Below, piece by piece: positions 60,084 to 64,000 of a stretch of DNA of 64,000 nt (position 1 is the stretch's first letter; each line of letters starts with the position of its first letter). Origin of the DNA: Poa pratensis (Eukaryota; Streptophyta; Magnoliopsida; Poales; Poaceae); assembly GCA_947311845.1 (NCBI GenBank), contig CAMZMU010000089.1, positions 22,906,435 to 22,970,434 of the forward strand, read 5' to 3'. The position numbers and the translations under genes were made by a program. The notes beneath the pieces were generated by a model. That model was not told the origin of the DNA, made no database searches, and was given only the letters and a program-made list of their open reading frames with translations.

Positions 60084-61293
60084 GACACCATCTGCCAGAT
60101 GTGACTTTGAGGGCAAAGAGATCAAGGTATCAGAGCAACAATAAAAAATGGTCCGTTAAAAATGTTTTTGAAACACCGGATTTGTTTTTTACATAGGCCA
60201 CAAAACATGTTTTTTCCGGATGAAATTTTGTGTACATAAATAAAATGTTTGAATGTAAAAAAATTGTTACAATTTTGTAACATTTTAAAATGCGATTTTA
60301 AAATAGTGCGTGCATCTACACCAAAGCAGATTTCCTGGATATAGCATTTTGAGCAAAGCGCCGCTAAACGAAATCCATGTACAATTGCTCGCTATAACAC
60401 GCTAAAGCTCCGCTATAGCACCAAAATAGCGGATTTGAGAGATGTGACTATTTGTTATAGCAAGCTATTTTGGCACCATCTGCCATATGTGAATTTGAAG
60501 GCGATTTAGTTTGCAAGATTTGAAAAATATAGGAATAAAAAAAACTTAAGATCAAGGTATCAGGGCATATCGAATCTCACAACAAACTAGAAACCCATAA
60601 AAGTGGCATATAAGTTGTATGGTTATATGTAGAGAAATATGGTTACTTGCAAAAATTAGTCCTATTCGTAAGGAAAGGCTAGACTTAATGAAAAGTTATA
60701 TATTTTTCTACAGTACAAAATTTGTTTCTAGGCAAGGCCATTGATCGATATGGCACTGTTGCACCAATACTTTTTTTTGAACCGTTTGCACCAACACTTG
60801 TTGAAATTATCTCTATATGGATCATGGTTTTAAATAGCAAGCTATATCAGGACACGATGTTTTGATTCGTAAGTTTAGATGCACCCGTTATGAAAAATGC
60901 ATTTTTAAATGTAAAAAAATCCCGAGCAAAAAATTCAGGTATATATCGAGACATTTTACGCATCCACAAAACGTTTCGTAAGGAAAAGACATTTTTGTGG
61001 CCTGTATAAAAAAGTCAAAGAAAATGTCCCATTAAGAATGATTTTGAAACACCTGAATTTGTTTTTTACATAGGCCACAAAACATTTTTTTTCTGGTGAA
61101 ATTTTGTGTACATACTTAAAATGTTTGTATATAAAACATTTGTTTGATTTTTTTAACATTTTAAAATGCGATTTTAAAATAGTTGGTGGATCTACACCTA
61201 CAAGTCAAACAGCATTTTGAGCAAGGCGCCGCTAAATCCATATACAATTGCTCGCTATAACACGCTAAAGCTCCGCTATAGTGCCAAAATAGC
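60084..61293. repeat. Direct duplication of an AT-rich element, about 870 bp apart
   Basis: 60150-60450 and about 61020-61293 share TTTTTTACATAGGCCACAAAACAT, AACATTTTAAAATGCGATTTTAAAATAG and TTGCTCGCTATAACACGCTAAAGC-type blocks (each quoted in part). The second copy continues at 62541 beyond the Mutator-like insertion (CAAAATAGCGGATTTGAGA, as at 60427). A smaller phrase CACCATCTGCCA.ATGTGA recurs at 60087 and 60475. Non-coding; class unknown. Confidence 0.8.
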
Positions 61294-62540
61294 GAGAAAA
61301 TGACACAAAACCACCACATTTGTGGGTGAGTTCTAGCATAGCCACCACAATTCAGATTTTTGACACATAAATACCACTTCAGGGGCTGGTGTGGGACGCA
61401 GAGCACTGATTTTTCTGTTTAAGTACGCTAACACGTTTTCTGACGGTTTGGACCCACCCGTCAGGTCTACGTGGCAAAAACAAAAGAAGGAAAACTGGGT
61501 CAACATTATCTCTGACCATTAGCCGTAGGAACATTTCGTCGAACACCTTGTGTGCACATACGCAGCTCGCCCGTTCCCGCCCATGGGCGCGGCTCGCCCG
61601 CATCCGCAACTTGTCGCTGCTGCGGCCTGCTCGTTCTTCCGCATCCTCGTCTCCTCCCCGAGCTTACGCGTGCGAGGAGCGCGGCCACGGGCGTGCGCGG
61701 CGACCATGGCGCTCGCCGTGTCCGTGTCCGAGGCCATGGCGCGGCCGTAGCCCCAAGCCAGTCGACGACGGTGAAGCTGACGTACCTGGAGTTCAACGGG
61801 TGGGTGTGGCGCGGCCGCCCGTCCCCCCAGCAGCTCGCCGCCAGCCGGGCCCCCTCCTCCAGCTCGCCGCCGTCCCCCTAGTCGAAGAGCCGCAGCGGCG
61901 CGACGTCCGCGTGGCCGCAGGCCCGCCTCCTCTCGTCCTGCCCTCCGCTCCCCGTTGACAAGGCCAGCGCGACCAGGGCGGCGCGAGCGGCCTCGGGCGG
62001 GCGCGGGCGCGGCCTCCAGCCGGCCAGAGCGGCGCGGGCAGGCGCGGCCAGGGCGGCTCGGGCGCGGCCGGCGCGTGCGCGGCCTCAGGGCGGCCAAGGC
62101 GGCCTCGGGCGGGCGTGGCAAGGGCGGGCTCCCGTTCTTCCCCGACCAGCATCCAGGCGGGCTCGGCAAAGGGAGGCGCGGCCAGGGGAGGCCGGCCAGG
62201 CGCGGCCAGGGGCTGTCGGCCAGGGGCCGCCGCATCGCTCAGGGGAGGGGAGGACGGAGCAGCGGCGTCCGGAGCTTGCCCGTGGTCGGCTGGGCTTGGT
62301 CTCCCCGCGCCATGAACCTGATGATAGTGTTGACCTGCTCCCTTTTATTTTTATTTTTGCCACGTCACCCCTGACAACGGGTCCCGCCTGTCAGAAACGT
62401 GGTTAAAACGATAACAGGCGACAATCAGTGCTCTGCGTCCCACACCAGCCCCTGAAGTGGTATTTATGTGTCAAAAATCTGAATTGTGGTGGCTATGTTA
62501 GAACTCACCCACAAATGTGGTGGTTTTGTGTCATTTTCTC
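61294..62540. mobile_element. Mutator-like element with long TIRs and GC-rich cargo (Pack-MULE-like)
   Basis: A perfect 9-bp duplication CAAAATAGC (61285-61293 and 62541-62549) flanks inverted ends GAGAAAATGACACAAAACC. They match over about 118 bp with one visible difference (TTCTAGCATAG / TTCTAACATAG), and weaker similarity continues to about 200 bp. The interior (61550-62290) is extremely GC-rich with open frames on both strands, such as TVKLTYLEFNGWVWR around 61770-61812. No transposase is visible. The cargo's source gene is not recognised. The near-identical TIRs suggest a recent insertion. Confidence 0.9.
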
Positions 62541-62680
62541 CAAAATAGCGGATTTGAGAACTGTTACTATTTGTTATAGCAAGCTATTTTTTTCATCGAT
62601 CTGAATTCGTATCCGACTCACAAGATGTGTCTAGGCGCGTGGCAAGATCCGAGCGCAAAGCCCTACCAGCATCCCACACC

Positions 62681-62688
62681 TATATAGC
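62681..62688 (+). promoter_or_regulatory. TATA box of the SEC14-like gene
   Basis: CCTATATAGCGG lies 170 bp upstream of the ATG at 62851, in a GC-rich flank, a normal distance for a plant gene with a 100-140 nt 5' UTR. Only about 140 bp separate it from the end of the Mutator-like element. Confidence 0.6.
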
Positions 62689-62850
62689 GGACCGAACGCC
62701 AACGCCCTACTGAAACTGAAGTGGACTCCACGTCGAAACGAGCCACCGACCTCACCGACAAAGAACTGGTTTGCTCGGGCGAGACCGTCCCTCCCCCACC
62801 TTCCCCCGGTCGGCGGCCCCTCCAAACCCGCGCCAAATCGGCCGCTCGCC

Positions 62851-63107
62851 ATGGGAGCCGCCTGCGACGACGCCGTCGAGCAGCTCGTCCGCCTCCTCGA
62901 CCAAGGTGCGCCCGCGTGACCAATTCTCTCTGTTCTCCTCTCCCCTGCGCGTGTGGTTTGTCTCTGAAGTTCCTGTTTTCCTCTGGGTTTCGCGAGAGCT
63001 GACATTCAGCCCTCCTCCCATCCCCGGTTCTGAGATTTGCTTGGTGCTTAATGCTGATTATCGTGTGAATTATTGCAGCCGAGGCGCCGCTGAAGAAGAC
63101 GTTCCAG
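62851..63107 (+). CDS. SEC14-like phosphatidylinositol transfer protein, first two exons (partial)
   Basis: Exon 1 (62851-62905, MGAACDDAVEQLVRLLDQ) ends in CAAG/GTGCGC. Exon 2 (63079-63107) follows TTATTGCAG, restores the phase and encodes AEAPLKKTFQ before a GTATGG donor. The 28-residue N-terminus matches what I recall for plant single-domain SEC14/CRAL-TRIO proteins, which move phosphoinositides between membranes. The rest of the gene lies to the right; I find no convincing third exon before 64000. The ATG context (CTCGCCATGGG) is strong. Confidence rests on a short stretch of protein plus two clean splice sites and a TATA box. Confidence 0.65.
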
Positions 63108-64000
63108 GTATGGTGGGTCTTTCTCTGCAATTCAGTGTTTCTGTGCCCTGAGTTACTGGTTCTCGCGTGTGTTCATTTTTTCTGTTTCAATCGGATTATA
63201 CCATTTGCTTAGTTCAGCTCAGTAGTCTGCAAGCAAAACCAGTTTGGTTCAAATGAACTAGGGGACATGGTTGGTGTTCGTGTTTGTCGACAAATGGTTT
63301 GGTACTTTTCTGGAACAAAGCATTTAGTTGATATGCTTGGACAAGGCCACAAGGGTGCTATATTGAATATCGATGAACTTTCGTAATAGGCAATTTTTGC
63401 ATATCGAGTAAGATAGGGTCCATCGGGGTAGATTTTCGGTAGGGAAAGTCAGCGCACTATTGCGTGTACTTTGATGCAAGAGTGTTCTTTTGTTCTTTGG
63501 TGTAGGCCAGTAGGCCACATGTTTGGGAACTTTGGGGGGCAATAACTTTGAGTGGTTGGACAATCAAGTGTGGTGTGTCTCGCAGGGAATTGTTCTGATC
63601 TCAGCTCCACTAAGTCAACTAGTGGACAGTGAGATGTCCGCACTCTAAGCCTCCTGATCTGTTTTTGGGGGCATCGAGCACGGTAGTAATGTGGACAGCT
63701 GTAGCCTCAGGTTGAAGCAACACCTTGATACACATCGTAGTACAAAATTGCATGCATATTTATGAGTTTGCGGTTACTGAAATGCTCTCTAAAACTAAGG
63801 CTTTTTGCATGCAATGAGTGCTGATCAGTAGGAGATGTCAACATATTCGAGAGCAGAATCTCTTATTTGGTGGAGTTGGAATCAAGATGGACAGTGCTAC
63901 TTGCAGCATATGTATTGTGCTGAAAATTATTTATTAGGCAGGCAAATTACTAGCGCGTGGAGTTACTATTTTTATTCAAAATGCTAATGAGTATCCAAGT
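63108..64000 (+). other. Long second intron of the SEC14-like gene (to window end)
   Basis: AT-rich, T-rich sequence following the GTATGG donor. Several stops in all frames and no transposon ends seen. The last bases (AATGCTAATGAGTATCCAAGT) could begin an exon (N-x-x-E-Y-P), but no AG acceptor precedes them. Confidence 0.5.

Noticed and set aside
61519..62374. Long open frames in the extremely GC-rich Mutator cargo
   Set aside because: Open on both strands in several frames because stop codons are rare at this GC content; low-complexity Ala/Arg/Pro/Gly products.
63980..64000. Third exon of the SEC14-like gene at the window end
   Set aside because: The peptide is suggestive, but no AG acceptor precedes it and only seven codons are visible.

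Overview
This is a plant nuclear window, almost certainly from a large-genome grass and most likely the wheat/barley/Aegilops group (Triticeae). The evidence is nested Gypsy, Copia, LINE, CACTA, Mutator, Harbinger, Helitron and MITE copies, plant-type split genes with GT/AG introns, and LTRs of the TGATACGTC... type that I recall as abundant in Triticeae Gypsy elements. The species call is inference. Only four genes look like functional host genes: an ABCG26-type half-size ABC transporter (22686-25337, minus, 4 exons), an ASR3-like trihelix transcription factor (27204-29460, minus, 2 exons), an intronless Werner-type DEDDy 3'-5' exonuclease (39914-40513, plus), and the first two exons of a SEC14-like lipid-transfer protein that runs off the right edge (62851 onward, plus).

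Layout. 1-6713: Gypsy element on the minus strand, cut by the left edge, with its 5' LTR at 6228-6713. 6714-10886: a 1.1-kb inverted repeat with a 76-bp spacer, made from the non-coding interior of a second Gypsy-type family; its left arm is split by a deleted LTR element (7487-9310, TSD GGTGC). 10887-14571: rest of that second element, with gag/protease remnants and a 5' LTR at 12991-14571. It sits inside a LINE (14572-18345). 18440-22306: LINE 3' scrap, unannotated sequence and a MITE. 22686-29460: the two-gene island. 29701-32995: LINE fragment pierced by a 444-bp MITE and a 1.56-kb Mutator-like element. 33862-35570: solo LTR. 36760-38770: broken multi-exon gene. 38890-39867: LINE piece with a duplicated YADD box, ending about 45 bp before the exonuclease ATG. 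40999-45955: CACTA element carrying gene-like segments. 46740-46908: hAT-type MITE. 49014-56616: Copia element with two identical 194-bp LTRs, inserted in a LINE; its 5' LTR is itself split by a 2.6-kb Helitron (53849-56453) carrying a BAHD acyltransferase fragment. 57283-59374: PIF/Harbinger element with a decayed transposase. 60084-61293: direct duplication. 61294-62540: Mutator-like element with about 118-bp terminal inverted repeats, 140 bp upstream of the SEC14-like TATA box.

The host genes are unrelated in function and no operon-like logic applies. What links them is that transposons lie very close to three of the four 5' ends. The most informative observation is the chronology written in the nesting: the Copia LTR pair is identical, so the Copia insertion is young, and the Helitron inside one LTR is younger still. 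The intact sister LTR provides the empty-site sequence, which defines the Helitron ends to the base.
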